In this document: positions 16,092 to 24,947 of the stretch, one piece after another
Position numbering within the stretch: the stretch's first letter is position 1
Layout of the letters: the number at the start of each line of letters is the position of its first letter
Source of the DNA: Natronorubrum aibiense
GTDB lineage: Archaea; Halobacteriota; Halobacteria; Halobacteriales; Natrialbaceae
Reading direction: 5' to 3'
DNA length: 64,000 bases
NCBI RefSeq assembly: GCF_009392895.1
Contig: NZ_CP045488.1
Span: 496,001-560,000 of the forward strand
The notes under the pieces: model-generated
What the model was told of the DNA's origin: nothing
Database searches by the model: none
Seen by the model: only the letters and a program-made list of their open reading frames with translations
Position numbers and translations under genes: made by a program

Positions 16092-17456
16092 CTACTGGCC
16101 GTCGGTTCCGCGGCGTCTGCGCAGCCACTCGAGGCCGACGGCTCCGGCCGCGAGGCCGACAGCGCCGGCAGAGCCAGTGAATCCCGGAACCGAGTCGAGA
16201 AGTCCCGTACTCGAGTCCGGGAGAGAAAGGTCGGTCGAAAACGTGTACAGCGCCCCCTCGGTGTCCGCGTTGGGGATCAGCGGCGTGCTGCTCGCGACGA
16301 GCGTCTCGCTGGGGTCGGCGACGCGAGCGGTCCAGAAGCCCGCGGTGTCGGCGTCGCGCCAGTGGGCGCGCTCTTCAGGTGCGCCGGGGTCGCTGACGTC
16401 GTGTACTTTGATGCCGCCCTGATACCACGACGAGTAGAGACGGCCGTCGTGCAGATCGAAATTGTGCGAGGTCGTCCACGTGCCGCCGTAGTACGACGCG
16501 TCGTCGGCCGCTGGGGCGTCGATCGTCGACAGCCGCTCCGGTTCGGCGGGATCGCTGACGTCGTAGAGGTCGATTCCGCCCGGCCCGTCCGGCGCGTCAC
16601 CATCCACCGACCAGGCCTCGCGACCGACTGCGAGGAGGTCACCACCGTCACCGAGCATCGCGTAGTGGTCGTTGCCCGGTAGCCCCATGTACGCCTCCCG
16701 ATCTCCGAGGTCCCGCTGGGCCTCGAGGTCAGTTTCGCGAACCCGTGAGAGCAGTTCGGGGGCGGTCGGATCGCTGACGTCGAGTAGGTACGTGCCGGCG
16801 TCCCAGTGGGGGAGAACAGCGATGTCGCCGTGGATCGTCACGTCGTGGAGATATCGCGCGAGCCAGAAGGCATCCGCCCACTCGGGCTCGTGCTCGAGCA
16901 GCGACCAGCGGCCGATTTCTTCAGGGTCGTCACTGACGTCGAAGATAACCAGCGAGTGGCCGTCGGTGTCGTTTTCGACGACGTAGAGCAGGTCGTCCTC
17001 GAGCGCACAGTTGTGGATGTGAGAGCCGGTTTCGTAGGGGTCGCCGACGACGACGGGGTCGGCGGGATCGCGCACGTCGTAGAGCACGAATCCGTGGAAG
17101 GTGCCGTCGTCTCTCGGGTTGGCCGGGCCGACGACGGCTAGCCGGTCGCCGTCGACGGCCACATCGAGGAGTTCGGTCATGCGCGCGCCATCGGCCTCGA
17201 GGTCGAGGCGCTCGGCGAGGACGGCGGGCGCTGTGGGGTCGCTGATGTCGACGGTCGCGAACCCGGTGGTGGCGGCGAGATACGCTGTCTCGCCGTCGTC
17301 ACCGACGACGGCTTCGGCAGCGCCCTCGACGTCAACGCGACCCAGCGGCCCGGTGTCCGACCCGTCGGCGGCAGCCGTCGACGCCGTCACCGACTGTGGG
17401 AGGGCCACCGTCGCGCCGGCGACACCGCCTGCTCGAAGGAACGCTCTCCGCTGCAT
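16092..17456 (-). CDS. LVIVD-repeat surface protein with Tat signal and PGF-CTERM anchor
   Basis: A 454-residue exported protein. The N-terminus MQRRAFLRAGGVAGATVALP is a twin-arginine signal. The body is a beta-propeller of LVIVD-type repeats, each with a phrase like YDVSDPAEPERL or LDVSDPTAPELL, about seven times. The C-terminus carries VPGFTGSAGAVGLAAGAVGL followed by EWLRRRRG, the PGF-CTERM signal processed by archaeosortase with lipid attachment. The protein should therefore sit on the outer cell surface. No catalytic function can be read; such propellers often bind proteins. Confidence 0.9.
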   Translation of the reverse strand: MQRRAFLRAGGVAGATVALPQSVTASTAAADGSDTGPLGRVDVEGAAEAVVGDDGETAYLAATTGFATVDISDPTAPAVLAERLDLEADGARMTELLDVAVDGDRLAVVGPANPRDDGTFHGFVLYDVRDPADPVVVGDPYETGSHIHNCALEDDLLYVVENDTDGHSLVIFDVSDDPEEIGRWSLLEHEPEWADAFWLARYLHDVTIHGDIAVLPHWDAGTYLLDVSDPTAPELLSRVRETDLEAQRDLGDREAYMGLPGNDHYAMLGDGGDLLAVGREAWSVDGDAPDGPGGIDLYDVSDPAEPERLSTIDAPAADDASYYGGTWTTSHNFDLHDGRLYSSWYQGGIKVHDVSDPGAPEERAHWRDADTAGFWTARVADPSETLVASSTPLIPNADTEGALYTFSTDLSLPDSSTGLLDSVPGFTGSAGAVGLAAGAVGLEWLRRRRGTDGQ

Positions 17457-17622
17457 ACGTGATCCTGCGTCCGAGCGGTCAAGTAAGGCGTGGTCGGGTG
17501 CAGCCAGTGATACGGTCTACTGTAACGATGTACTGGTGCAACCGCAGGACGGTCGCGGTTGCACCGGTAACGACGTACAGCAGTCCGTATGATGGGACCG
17601 CGAGCGAGAGCGAATACGACGG

Positions 17623-18594
17623 TTACAGCCGCTTGCGGTCGCCCGTCCCTCCGGTTAGCGCGCTGGCGATTGCGCCCTCGAGGACGACGTCGTCACCGAG
17701 GTCGGTGACACGGATTTCGGGGACGTTGGTCATCACCATCTCCGAGACGCGCTCGCGGATGGGATCGACGACCAACTCCTCGTTGTGCAGGGCGACGGCC
17801 CCGCCAAAAGAGACCACGATCGGCGCAAAGGAGTGAACCACGTTCGTGACGCCGATCGCGTTCCAGTGGGCGAGTTGCTCGATGACGTAGTCGGCCAGTT
17901 CGTCCTCGCCGGCGAACTCGAAGACGTCTTTGGCGGAAAAATCTGGGCTCTCGAGCGGGATGTCGGTCGAGATCGTCGGATCGTCTTCGGCGAGCAGTCG
18001 GGCGTAGTTCGGGATCGCGTTGCCCGAGCAGTAGGCCTCCCAGTGGCCGTCGCGACCACAGCCACAGGTCAGGCGCCCGTGCGGGTCGACCACGAAGTGG
18101 CCCACCTCGCCGGCGTTGCCGTCCCAGCCGTCCATCACGACGCCGTCACAGCAGACCCCGGCACCGATCCCCGAGGAGATCGTGATGTAGACCATGTCGT
18201 CGGGGTTGCGGTCGGAGTGAAAGCGCTCGCCGATGACGCCCGCGTTCGTGTCGTTGTGGAGGTAGACCTCCCCACTATCGATCAGTTTCTCTATCGGGCC
18301 CGTCAGCGGGATGCGGTCGATCGAATCCGGCAGGTTCGCCGGATCGACGACAGCCCCTTCCGCGAGGTCGAACGGACCGATCGAGCCGATTCCAGCCGCG
18401 ACGACCTCCTCGGGTGCGATCCCAGCGTCGCCGCAGGCACTTCGAAGCGTTCGAAGCACGCCCTCCGTGACGTCGATTCCCGTCGGACCGCGTGGGGTGG
18501 CTCGACGATCCAACCCGATCGTCGTTCCGTCGTCCGTCGCGACGGCTGCCCGAACGTTCGTCGCGCCGAGATCGACGCCCGCGTAGTAGTCCAT
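17623..18594 (-). CDS. ROK family sugar kinase, probably glucokinase
   Basis: A 323-residue ROK kinase that phosphorylates a hexose with ATP. Visible motifs are DLGATNVRAAVA (phosphate-binding loop), HNDTNAGVIGE (catalytic Asp), ISSGIGAGVCCDG, and the ROK signature GEVGHFVVDPHG with the zinc cluster CGCGRDGHWEAYCSG. Glucose is likely because archaeal glucokinases of this size belong here, but fructose or an amino sugar cannot be excluded. It starts MDYYAGVDLG. No transporter or sugar enzyme is adjacent. Confidence 0.85.
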   Translation of the reverse strand: MDYYAGVDLGATNVRAAVATDDGTTIGLDRRATPRGPTGIDVTEGVLRTLRSACGDAGIAPEEVVAAGIGSIGPFDLAEGAVVDPANLPDSIDRIPLTGPIEKLIDSGEVYLHNDTNAGVIGERFHSDRNPDDMVYITISSGIGAGVCCDGVVMDGWDGNAGEVGHFVVDPHGRLTCGCGRDGHWEAYCSGNAIPNYARLLAEDDPTISTDIPLESPDFSAKDVFEFAGEDELADYVIEQLAHWNAIGVTNVVHSFAPIVVSFGGAVALHNEELVVDPIRERVSEMVMTNVPEIRVTDLGDDVVLEGAIASALTGGTGDRKRL

Positions 18595-18734
18595 CTTGTC
18601 CTAAAGACGACCGTCGCCGTACTTAACTACACAGATCGTACTCGACAACGAGTAATAGTTCCAATAGATCAGCGCTCATGAGACACCATCTCGTCGGCTC
18701 GCTCGAAACGGTCCGAAAAACGTCAGTGAGCGAC

Positions 18735-19199
18735 TTACTCCATCACGTCGAGGTCACGGAAGTACGTGACCGGACACGGTGCCTGCAAAATGATTTCCTG
18801 AGAGACGGAGCCGAGGACGGCCTTTTCAGCGGGCGAGCGTCGTCGGCCGCCGACGACCATTCGGTCGGCATCGACGTCGATCGCCATGTCGACGACCTTA
18901 CTGCTGACCTCGCCGAGTGCACCCTTGACCTCGTAGTCGACGCCGGCGTCGGCGAAGATCTCCTCGAGATCGCCGACTGGGGCGCGTTTGGCGGCGACTT
19001 CGTCGGGATCGACGTCTTCGACACGGGCGTCCATGCCGAGGTCGTCGTGGATGTCTTCGTACTCGTCTTCGGTGAAGGCGTGGCCGATCACGACCTTCGC
19101 ATCGAGTGGCTCTGCGATCTCGAGGACGGTGTCGGCGAGTTCCTCGGCGCGGACGGTGTCCATCGGCCCGACTGCAAGCAGTATCGTATCGATCGCCAT
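18735..19199 (-). CDS. Universal stress protein (UspA family)
   Basis: A 154-residue UspA-fold protein (MAIDTILLAVGPMDTVRAEE). The nucleotide-binding region is present in a modified form, VVGGRRRSPAEKAVLGSVSQ, in place of the standard GxxGx(9)GS. A possible TATA element, ATACTTAAG, lies about 30 nt upstream of the start. Its closest paralog in the window is the gene at 19755-20210, with the same order, strand and RRRSP motif, so the pair arose by tandem duplication. Confidence 0.9.
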   Translation of the reverse strand: MAIDTILLAVGPMDTVRAEELADTVLEIAEPLDAKVVIGHAFTEDEYEDIHDDLGMDARVEDVDPDEVAAKRAPVGDLEEIFADAGVDYEVKGALGEVSSKVVDMAIDVDADRMVVGGRRRSPAEKAVLGSVSQEIILQAPCPVTYFRDLDVME

Positions 19200-19289
19200 A
19201 TCAGCACAGTGGTAGTGCCACCTGCTTAAGTATTCTCGTCGACACAGTATTCTGGCGGTAGCCCCGTCGGCTATCTATCTGCGAGGAGA

Positions 19290-19700
19290 GAATCCCGTCG
19301 TTTACGGCGTTGACGAGAGCGGAGCTCTCGTTCGCACATCAGAACGCGAAGCGTTCTGAGGACGGGAGTGAATCTGACAACGCCAACACAACCACCGTTC
19401 AGCAGCAGAATGTATATATAAGTCGAATCGCTCCGTAGCATGACGTACACCGAGGCGGTCACACCGCCCACTCAAATGCACAATATCGGGATTTCGAGAC
19501 CTAGAACGTTAGAGACTCCCTCTCGAACCGCTGTGGTGTCTCGGTCAGCAAGATAACTCCGAGTCCCCTGCCGGGATAGGAGTAACGGCAGTGTGGCCCT
19601 GCCAGCGGCCTGTCATGCCGACAGGTCGTAAACCAGCAAATATCCCAACCTAACGGTGCGGTGCCGTGGGAAGCCTCGCCGTTTACGGCGAGGAGGAGGT
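19290..19700 (+). mobile_element. Relic of an IS200/IS605-like (TnpB-type) element
   Basis: No transposase survives, but several end features remain. On the left are adjacent perfect hairpins ACGAGAGC-gga-GCTCTCGT (19313-19331) and AGAACGC-gaa-GCGTTCT (19341-19357). They are followed by a TATA box (TGTATATATAAG) and an ATG at 19440. The 38-residue frame from there (MTYTEAVTPPTQMHNIGISR, end VVSRSAR at 19556) resembles only a TnpB C-terminal tail. On the right, CCTCGCCG-ttta-CGGCGAGG (19674-19693) resembles the terminal hairpin downstream of haloarchaeal tnpB genes. The 19557-19673 stretch would correspond to the omega-RNA region. Borders are approximate, and family assignment is by resemblance. 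Confidence 0.5.
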
Positions 19701-19754
19701 CACATCGAAGCGTCCCGAATACGGGCCGACACCCGGGTCCGTATGGGAGCTGAC

Positions 19755-20210
19755 TTACTCATCATTTCGGACGAACGTCACCGGACACGGGGCCGAGAGA
19801 AGGACTTCCTGAGCTGTCGAGCCGAAGACCGCTTTGCCGGTCGGCGATCGCCGACGGCCACCGACGATGACCCGGTCGGCGTCGACGCTGCTTGCGAGAT
19901 CGACGATCGTCGGACCATGTTCGCCGATCGCGCCGCTGATCTCGTAGTCGATGTCGTGCTCGTCGAACGCGGCAGCGAGATTGTGGATCGTCGAATGCCG
20001 CGTTGCGACCTCGTTCGGATCGATCTCGTCGATGCCAGCGTCGAAGTCGAGGCGGTCTACCACCTCGTCGTACTCGCTACTCGTAAAGACGTGGGCGAGC
20101 GAGACGGTGGCATCGGCCGGTTTCGCGACTTCGATGACAGCCTCGGCCAGTTCGTCGATTCGGTCGGCGTCACCGGGTCCAACAGCGAGCAGAACAGTAT
20201 CGAGCGTCAT
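19755..20210 (-). CDS. Universal stress protein (UspA family), paralog
   Basis: A 151-residue UspA-fold protein (MTLDTVLLAVGPGDADRIDE) with the motif VIVGGRRRSPTGKAVFGSTA and the ending APCPVTFVRNDE. It aligns along its whole length with the gene at 18735-19199. Upstream are a good TATA box (TTTAAATAG near 20234-20242) and an AGGAGG sequence. The IS-like relic lies between the two paralogs, so insertion happened after or during the duplication. Confidence 0.9.
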   Translation of the reverse strand: MTLDTVLLAVGPGDADRIDELAEAVIEVAKPADATVSLAHVFTSSEYDEVVDRLDFDAGIDEIDPNEVATRHSTIHNLAAAFDEHDIDYEISGAIGEHGPTIVDLASSVDADRVIVGGRRRSPTGKAVFGSTAQEVLLSAPCPVTFVRNDE

Positions 20211-20336
20211 GGACCGACTATATTTCGCCTCCTATTTAAACTCTCGACGTACTGTCAACACGGTGTCCGGTCGACGATTGATCGACTCGAGTGCGATGCC
20301 CGTGTGATTTTTCCACCCGGTCGTCGACCATCGTGT

Positions 20337-21077
20337 ATGGACGGACCCGACCTCGAGGGACGGACGGTGCTCGTGACGGGCAGTGCGAAAGGCGTCGGCC
20401 GCGAACTCCTGCTTTCGACGGCCGACTGTGGCGCGAAGACGGCCGTACACTACCACTCGAGTGCGGACGCAGCCGACGAGGTGGTCGCGGACGCGCTGGC
20501 CCGCGGCGCACGTGAGTCGATGACCGTTCAGGGCGACGTCACCGATCCCGAGAGCGTCGACGAACTCTTCCGGGCCGTCGAGTCGGAACTCGGGAGCGTC
20601 GACGTGCTCGTGAACAACGTCGGCGATTTCGCGCCCGTCCACTGGGCCGACCTCAAGTTCGAGACGTGGAATCGGGTGCTCGAGACCAACCTCAACGGCA
20701 CCTATCTCTGTTCGAAACGCGCGCTTCCAGCCATGCGCAATCAAGAATACGGCCGCATCGTCAATATCGGCTACGCCTCGAGCGAGCGGGGCCTCGTCAG
20801 CCCGAAGAACTTCCCCTACTTCGTCGCGAAGGCGGGCGTGTTGCTGTTCACGCGGATGCTCGCGGCCGACACGCAAGACGACGGAATCACCGTCAACGCC
20901 ATCTCACCATATGTCGTCGAGAACTCCGACGAGTTCCCCGACGAGTTGCCCCGCGACCGGCCCGCGAGCTTCGAGGACCTGATCGTCCCGCTGTATTTCT
21001 TCCTCGATCCCGACAGTGGGTATATCAGTGGCGAAAATATCGAGGTCGATGGCGGCTGGCTGCCCGAGACCGTGTAA
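20337..21077 (+). CDS. Short-chain dehydrogenase/reductase
   Basis: A 246-residue classical SDR from Met at 20337 (MDGPDLEGRTVLVTGSAKGV); the open frame extends upstream but that part is antisense to the Usp gene. Motifs are TGSAKGVG (cofactor loop), NNVG (central strand), Ser in NIGYASSERG, and the YFVAK catalytic Tyr-Lys pair. The C-terminal GYISGENIEVDGGW is typical of 3-oxoacyl-ACP-reductase-like members. Cofactor preference and substrate are unknown. The last 13 codons are repeated 111 nt downstream. Confidence 0.9.
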   Translation: MDGPDLEGRTVLVTGSAKGVGRELLLSTADCGAKTAVHYHSSADAADEVVADALARGARESMTVQGDVTDPESVDELFRAVESELGSVDVLVNNVGDFAPVHWADLKFETWNRVLETNLNGTYLCSKRALPAMRNQEYGRIVNIGYASSERGLVSPKNFPYFVAKAGVLLFTRMLAADTQDDGITVNAISPYVVENSDEFPDELPRDRPASFEDLIVPLYFFLDPDSGYISGENIEVDGGWLPETV

Positions 21078-21188
21078 GTGATCGAGCCGCGGCGCTGTGC
21101 GCCGCGGGACGTTTTTGAGCCAGATTGTTGCGAGGAGCGGGGCTCGAGCACGGCGAGAGCCCCCGACGAAGTAAAAAGGTGGATGTAA

Positions 21189-21230
21189 AACATCGAAGTC
21201 GACGGCGGCTGGTTGCCCGAGACCGTCTGA
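21189..21230 (+). pseudogene. Relic of a second SDR gene (C-terminal 13 codons)
   Basis: The DNA encodes NIEVDGGWLPETV and a stop, the same peptide that ends the intact SDR at 21036-21077. The two 42-base segments differ at six sites and every difference is synonymous (aat/aac, gag/gaa, gat/gac, ctg/ttg, gtg/gtc, taa/tga). The copy has an in-frame stop directly before it and no start, so it cannot be expressed as a protein. It is best explained as the tail of a diverged tandem paralog whose body was lost. Confidence 0.8.
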
Positions 21231-21285
21231 GTTAGTATGACTCGTTTGGCAGCGAGTTGAAACCTCGGTACGACCAACGTCGTGT

Positions 21286-21978
21286 ATGGTGCTACCGATC
21301 GCGATGGGGTGGCGACACCTGTTGTTTGCCAACTGGCCGGTCGATCCCGACGTCGTCGCGACGCGCCTTCCCGACGGCCTCAGCGTCGACACGTACGACG
21401 GCCGGGCGTGGCTCTCGGTCGTGCCGTACCTGAACGTCGACGTCCGCCCGCGTGGGGTTCCCGGCCGTGTCGGGTTCGAGTTGCCCGAACTCAACCTCCG
21501 AACGTACGTCACGTGCGACGGCGAACCCGGCGTCTACTTCTTCAGTCTCGACGCCGAGGGGCTGCTCGGCGTCCTCGGTGCGCGTCTCTGTCACCACCTG
21601 CCGTACTACGTCGCCGACATCGACCTGACCGCAGCCGACGGCGCGATCGCGTTCGAAAGCGCCCGTCACCATCCGGGTGCGTTCCCCGCCAGATTTTCGG
21701 GGACGTACACGCCAGTCGGCGAAGCGTACGTTCCCGACCCGGATTCGCTCGCGGCGTTTCTCACCGAGCGCTATCGCTACTACACGACGGGGCGCGACGG
21801 CGCGATTCGCTACGCCGACATCGACCACGAGCCCTGGACGCTCCGGGAGGCGTCGGCGACGATCGAGACGAACACCCTCTTCGAGGCCAACGGCTTCGAG
21901 CCGGCGGGCGGCTCGCCGGTCTGTTACTACAGCCGCGGCGTCGACATCACAGCCTCGAGAAACCGTCGCTGGCAATAA
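21286..21978 (+). CDS. DUF2071 (YqjF-like) protein
   Basis: A 230-residue protein of the DUF2071 family. Characteristic segments are the start MVLPIAMGWRHLLFANWPVD, RLPDGLSVDTYDGRAWLSVV, ELPELNLRTYVTCDGEPGVY, FFSLDAEGLLGVLGARLCHH and LTERYRYYTTGRDGAIRYAD. The fold is all-beta and acetoacetate-decarboxylase-like, but the activity is unknown. It is followed 75 nt downstream by the MOSC gene on the same strand. Confidence 0.85.
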   Translation: MVLPIAMGWRHLLFANWPVDPDVVATRLPDGLSVDTYDGRAWLSVVPYLNVDVRPRGVPGRVGFELPELNLRTYVTCDGEPGVYFFSLDAEGLLGVLGARLCHHLPYYVADIDLTAADGAIAFESARHHPGAFPARFSGTYTPVGEAYVPDPDSLAAFLTERYRYYTTGRDGAIRYADIDHEPWTLREASATIETNTLFEANGFEPAGGSPVCYYSRGVDITASRNRRWQ

Positions 21979-22053
21979 GCGAAGGGGAAGGCACGTGGAG
22001 ACGCCGTACGAGAAACGTTCGATATACCACGCTCGCGGCCGTCGCACCGATCG

Positions 22054-22515
22054 ATGAGGACTGGAACGATCCGCGCGATCCACGTCGCCGCCGAACAGGG
22101 TGCGCCGATGGAACCGCGTGAATCAGTGCGTGCAGTCGCCGGCCGAGGTCTCGAGGGCGACCGCTACTTCGACACCGAAGGAACCTTCGCCGACCGGGCG
22201 GGCAGCGACCTTACACTGATCGAATGCGAGGCACTCGAGGCGGTCGAGCGCGACTACGACATCCCCCTCGAGTCGGGCGTCCACCGACGAAATTTCACGA
22301 CCGAAGGGGTCACGTTGAACCACCTCATCGGCGAGCGGTTCCGAATCGGCGAACTCGTCTGTGAGGGGACCGAGCGCTGCGAGCCGTGTTCGTATCTCGA
22401 GGCCCACCTCGAGCGACAGGGCGTTCGTGAGGCACTGGTCCACCGCGGCGGGCTTCGCGCGCGGATTCTCGAGGGTGGCGTCGTGCAAGTAGGCGATGCC
22501 ATCGAGCGCGTGTAG
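22054..22515 (+). CDS. MOSC domain protein
   Basis: A 153-residue MOSC domain (a sulfur-carrier domain related to the molybdenum cofactor sulfurase C-terminus). Visible segments are GRGLEGDRYFDTEGTF, SDLTLIECEALEAVERDYDI, RRNFTTEGVTLNHLIGERF and CEGTERCEPCSYLE, the last with the Cys expected to carry persulfide or bind the cofactor. Single-domain MOSC proteins such as YiiM/YuaD act in molybdoenzyme-dependent detoxification. A molybdenum-dependent sulfite oxidase is encoded about 9 kb away, but no direct link can be claimed. Confidence 0.85.
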   Translation: MRTGTIRAIHVAAEQGAPMEPRESVRAVAGRGLEGDRYFDTEGTFADRAGSDLTLIECEALEAVERDYDIPLESGVHRRNFTTEGVTLNHLIGERFRIGELVCEGTERCEPCSYLEAHLERQGVREALVHRGGLRARILEGGVVQVGDAIERV

Positions 22516-22600
22516 TGGACTGCTGGCCCCTCATATGTTCGGCGGTCGAAATACCGAATCGAACCTAAACATACATTTCTGCGAGCGCCAAGGGTCGAGT

Positions 22601-23398
22601 ATGAACGAGCCGGGAGTCCAATCGCTGATGGATCAGGAGACGCTGGACCAGCGGGTCCGCGATGGCGACGCCCCGGAGTGGGTCGCCGATCACTGGGAGT
22701 CGTTTCAGGAGGGGCTGCTCGGCGAACGAAACGGGAGCCCGTTCCCGTGTTACTTCGGCGTCGAGTCGGTCCAGCAGGGTGAACCACTCTATACCGCCGT
22801 CCCCTCGATGAGCGACGCCGACGCGCTGTTGACACTACGGGATCGGGTCCTCGAGTACCTCGACGTCTATCAGGATCACTCCGATCGGGCCTCGCTCGTC
22901 ACGTTCTTCAAGCCACCCGAAGTGCCGCTTTCGGAGCGGGAATACCACGAGTCGCTCTGGCACATCCTCCAGACACTGCACCTGCACGACCCCGAGCCGT
23001 GGCCCGAGGACATCCCGACCGATCCGGACGATCCTCACTGGGAGTTCAGTCTCGGCGGTGAGCCCATGTTCCCGACCTGCCGAGCGCCGTTTTACGACCG
23101 CCGAAAGAGCCGCTACTGTCCCATCGGCCTCGAGATCACGTTTCAGCCCCGAACGCTGTTCGAGAACCTCGGCGTGACGGCCGACACCGACGCCGGCCAG
23201 CACGCGCGCGACGTCATTCAGGACCGAATCGAGGAGTACGACGGCGTCTGTCCCCATGCCGATATCGGCGACTGGGGCGTCGAGGGCGACCGGGAGTGGC
23301 ACCAGTACATGCTCTCGTCGGACGACGAGCAGGCGCCCGACGAGTGTCCGATCACGGTCACGCGGGATCACCCGAAACCCGCCGCCAGACTGCCATGA
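22601..23398 (+). CDS. YqcI/YcgG family protein
   Basis: A 265-residue protein from Met at 22601. The family start [20 protein letters not shown] (Cys in PFPC) and the conserved [19 protein letters not shown] and [20 protein letters not shown]-like segment (here [11 protein letters not shown]) are present, then [18 protein letters not shown]. Family members are uncharacterised; one Cys and several His/Asp residues are well placed for a redox or metal function, which is speculative. Its stop overlaps the start of the isochorismatase-like gene (ATGA), so the two are coupled. Confidence 0.8.
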   Translation: MNEPGVQSLMDQETLDQRVRDGDAPEWVADHWESFQEGLLGERNGSPFPCYFGVESVQQGEPLYTAVPSMSDADALLTLRDRVLEYLDVYQDHSDRASLVTFFKPPEVPLSEREYHESLWHILQTLHLHDPEPWPEDIPTDPDDPHWEFSLGGEPMFPTCRAPFYDRRKSRYCPIGLEITFQPRTLFENLGVTADTDAGQHARDVIQDRIEEYDGVCPHADIGDWGVEGDREWHQYMLSSDDEQAPDECPITVTRDHPKPAARLP

Positions 23399-23955
23399 GC
23401 GACGTTGCTCATACGCTCGAGGACGCCGTCCTCGTCCTGATCGACTTCCAGACGGGGTTCGACGCCGACGGCTGGGGCACGCGGAACAACCCCGACGCCG
23501 AAGCGAACGCGGCGCGCCTGCTCGAGCGCTGGCACGAGACGACTCGCCCGGTCGTCCACGTGCGTCACGACTCGACCGAACCCGATTCGCCGTTGCGCGG
23601 CGACGAACCCGGCTTCGCGTTTAAACCCGAGACGGCCCCGCTCGAGGGCGAAGCGACGTTCGTCAAATCGGTCAACGGCGCGTTCATCGACACGGGACTC
23701 GAGGAATGGCTGCACGAACGCGGCCTCGAGCATCTGGTGCTTGCCGGGTTGACGACGGATCACTGTGTCTCGACGACTACTCGTATGGCCGAAAATCGTG
23801 GCTTCGACGTGACGGTCGTCGCCGACGCGACTGCGACCTTCGACCGGTCGTTCGACGGTGACCACTTCGACGCGGAGACGGTCCATCGAACCGCGCTGGC
23901 CCACCTCGAGGGCGAGTTCGCGACGGTCGCGACGACGGCCGAGTTGCTCGAGTAA
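23395..23955 (+). CDS. Isochorismatase-family cysteine hydrolase
   Basis: A 186-residue hydrolase with the Asp-Lys-Cys triad: Asp in LIDFQTGFD, Lys in [11 protein letters not shown], and the nucleophile Cys in [12 protein letters not shown]. The family includes nicotinamidases and isochorismatases; the substrate is not determined by the visible motifs. It starts at 23395, overlapping the stop of the YqcI/YcgG-like gene by ATGA. This partnership suggests a shared pathway. Confidence 0.85.
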   Translation: MSDVAHTLEDAVLVLIDFQTGFDADGWGTRNNPDAEANAARLLERWHETTRPVVHVRHDSTEPDSPLRGDEPGFAFKPETAPLEGEATFVKSVNGAFIDTGLEEWLHERGLEHLVLAGLTTDHCVSTTTRMAENRGFDVTVVADATATFDRSFDGDHFDAETVHRTALAHLEGEFATVATTAELLE

Positions 23956-24002
23956 CTGTCGGCGTGAACACGGTTATGGACGTTCCTGTCCTCGAATGAA
24001 CC

Positions 24003-24465
24003 ATGCGAGTGGTAGTCGCCGGCACGTTCGGGCCGATCCACGACGGCCATCGGACCCTATTCGAGCACGCGCTGCGATTCGGCGAAGACGGCGTCGTCGT
24101 CGCGTTGACGAGCGACGACCTCGCCGTCAACACACGAGCCCCGCCCGATTCCGTCCTTCAACGAGCGCGTGCGGGCGGTAACCGACGAGATTGCGGCCCT
24201 CGACGAGTGGGGGCGTGACGTCGAGATCCGGACATTGTCCAGCGAACACGCCATCGCGATCGACGACCCTTCGATCGACGCGCTGGTCGTCTCCCCCGAG
24301 ACGGCACCCGAACTCGAGGCGATCAACGCGTGCCGCCGCGAGCGCGGCCTCGAGCCCCTGTCGGGGATCGTCGCACCGTACGTCCTCGCCGACGACGGCG
24401 AGCGGATCTCCTCGACCCGGATCGTCAACGGCGAGATCGACGAACACGGCACCGTCCTCGAGTGA
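24003..24465 (+). pseudogene. coaD: Phosphopantetheine adenylyltransferase, frameshifted as written
   Basis: Archaeal PPAT joins 4'-phosphopantetheine and ATP to make dephospho-CoA. From 24003 the frame gives MRVVVAGTFGPIHDGHRTLF (T/HxGH nucleotidyltransferase motif) and ALTSDDLAVNTRAP. It then becomes nonsense. From about 24140 the +1 frame continues with IPSFNERVRAVTDEIAALDE, LVVSPETAPELEAINACRRE and the second motif ISSTRIVNGEIDEHG, ending at 24465. The combined length, about 153 residues, is normal. The shift falls within gagccccgcccgatt, a C-rich stretch prone to read errors. Because the enzyme is normally essential, a sequencing error or a functional second copy elsewhere is more likely than real loss. 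Confidence 0.85.
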
Positions 24466-24538
24466 TCGCGATCACGGTATTCCTCGAAGCCGGGAGATGA
24501 CCCAATAGTAATAGCTGCGGAGACAGTCTGTCGAGCTA

Positions 24539-24946
24539 ATGAGTACGGATCGACGGCCGTTGTTGCTCGTGCTGTTGGGCAGTGCAGTGCTCGCGACGTT
24601 GGTGGTCCACTTCTCGTTCGTCCCACAGTACTTCCGCGAGGACCCGTTTATGACCGGGCTGGCGCTGGCTTTCGGCTGGCTGACGTACGCGCTGATCTTC
24701 TATGCGGCCAGCCGGCTCTGGTCGGATCCACAGGAGTTGCCGAGTATGCGGACCGCAGACATCGGGATCGCGCTCTTTCTCGTCTCGCTGTTGCTCGGGG
24801 CCGCGCTCGACGCCTTTGGCTTCACGCTCGAGGCGATCCTCGAGGCGTACGTCGTGCCCGCGATCGGGATTTACGTCGGCCTCGCGCTGCTCGGGTGGGC
24901 GATCGGTCGCCGAACGGAAGCGATCAACGCGATCGTGCGACAGTAG
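24539..24946 (+). CDS. Four-helix membrane protein of unknown function
   Basis: A 135-residue protein starting MSTDRRPLLLVLLGSAVLAT with four hydrophobic helices: near residues 7-25, 38-57, 72-92 (IGIALFLVSLLLGAALDAFG) and 100-120 (VVPAIGIYVGLALLGWAIGR). Loops are short and contain a DPQELP motif. No known family was recognised. It is convergent with the Usp gene at 24948, which ends 1 nt away. Confidence 0.75.
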   Translation: MSTDRRPLLLVLLGSAVLATLVVHFSFVPQYFREDPFMTGLALAFGWLTYALIFYAASRLWSDPQELPSMRTADIGIALFLVSLLLGAALDAFGFTLEAILEAYVVPAIGIYVGLALLGWAIGRRTEAINAIVRQ

Positions 24947-24947
24947 C

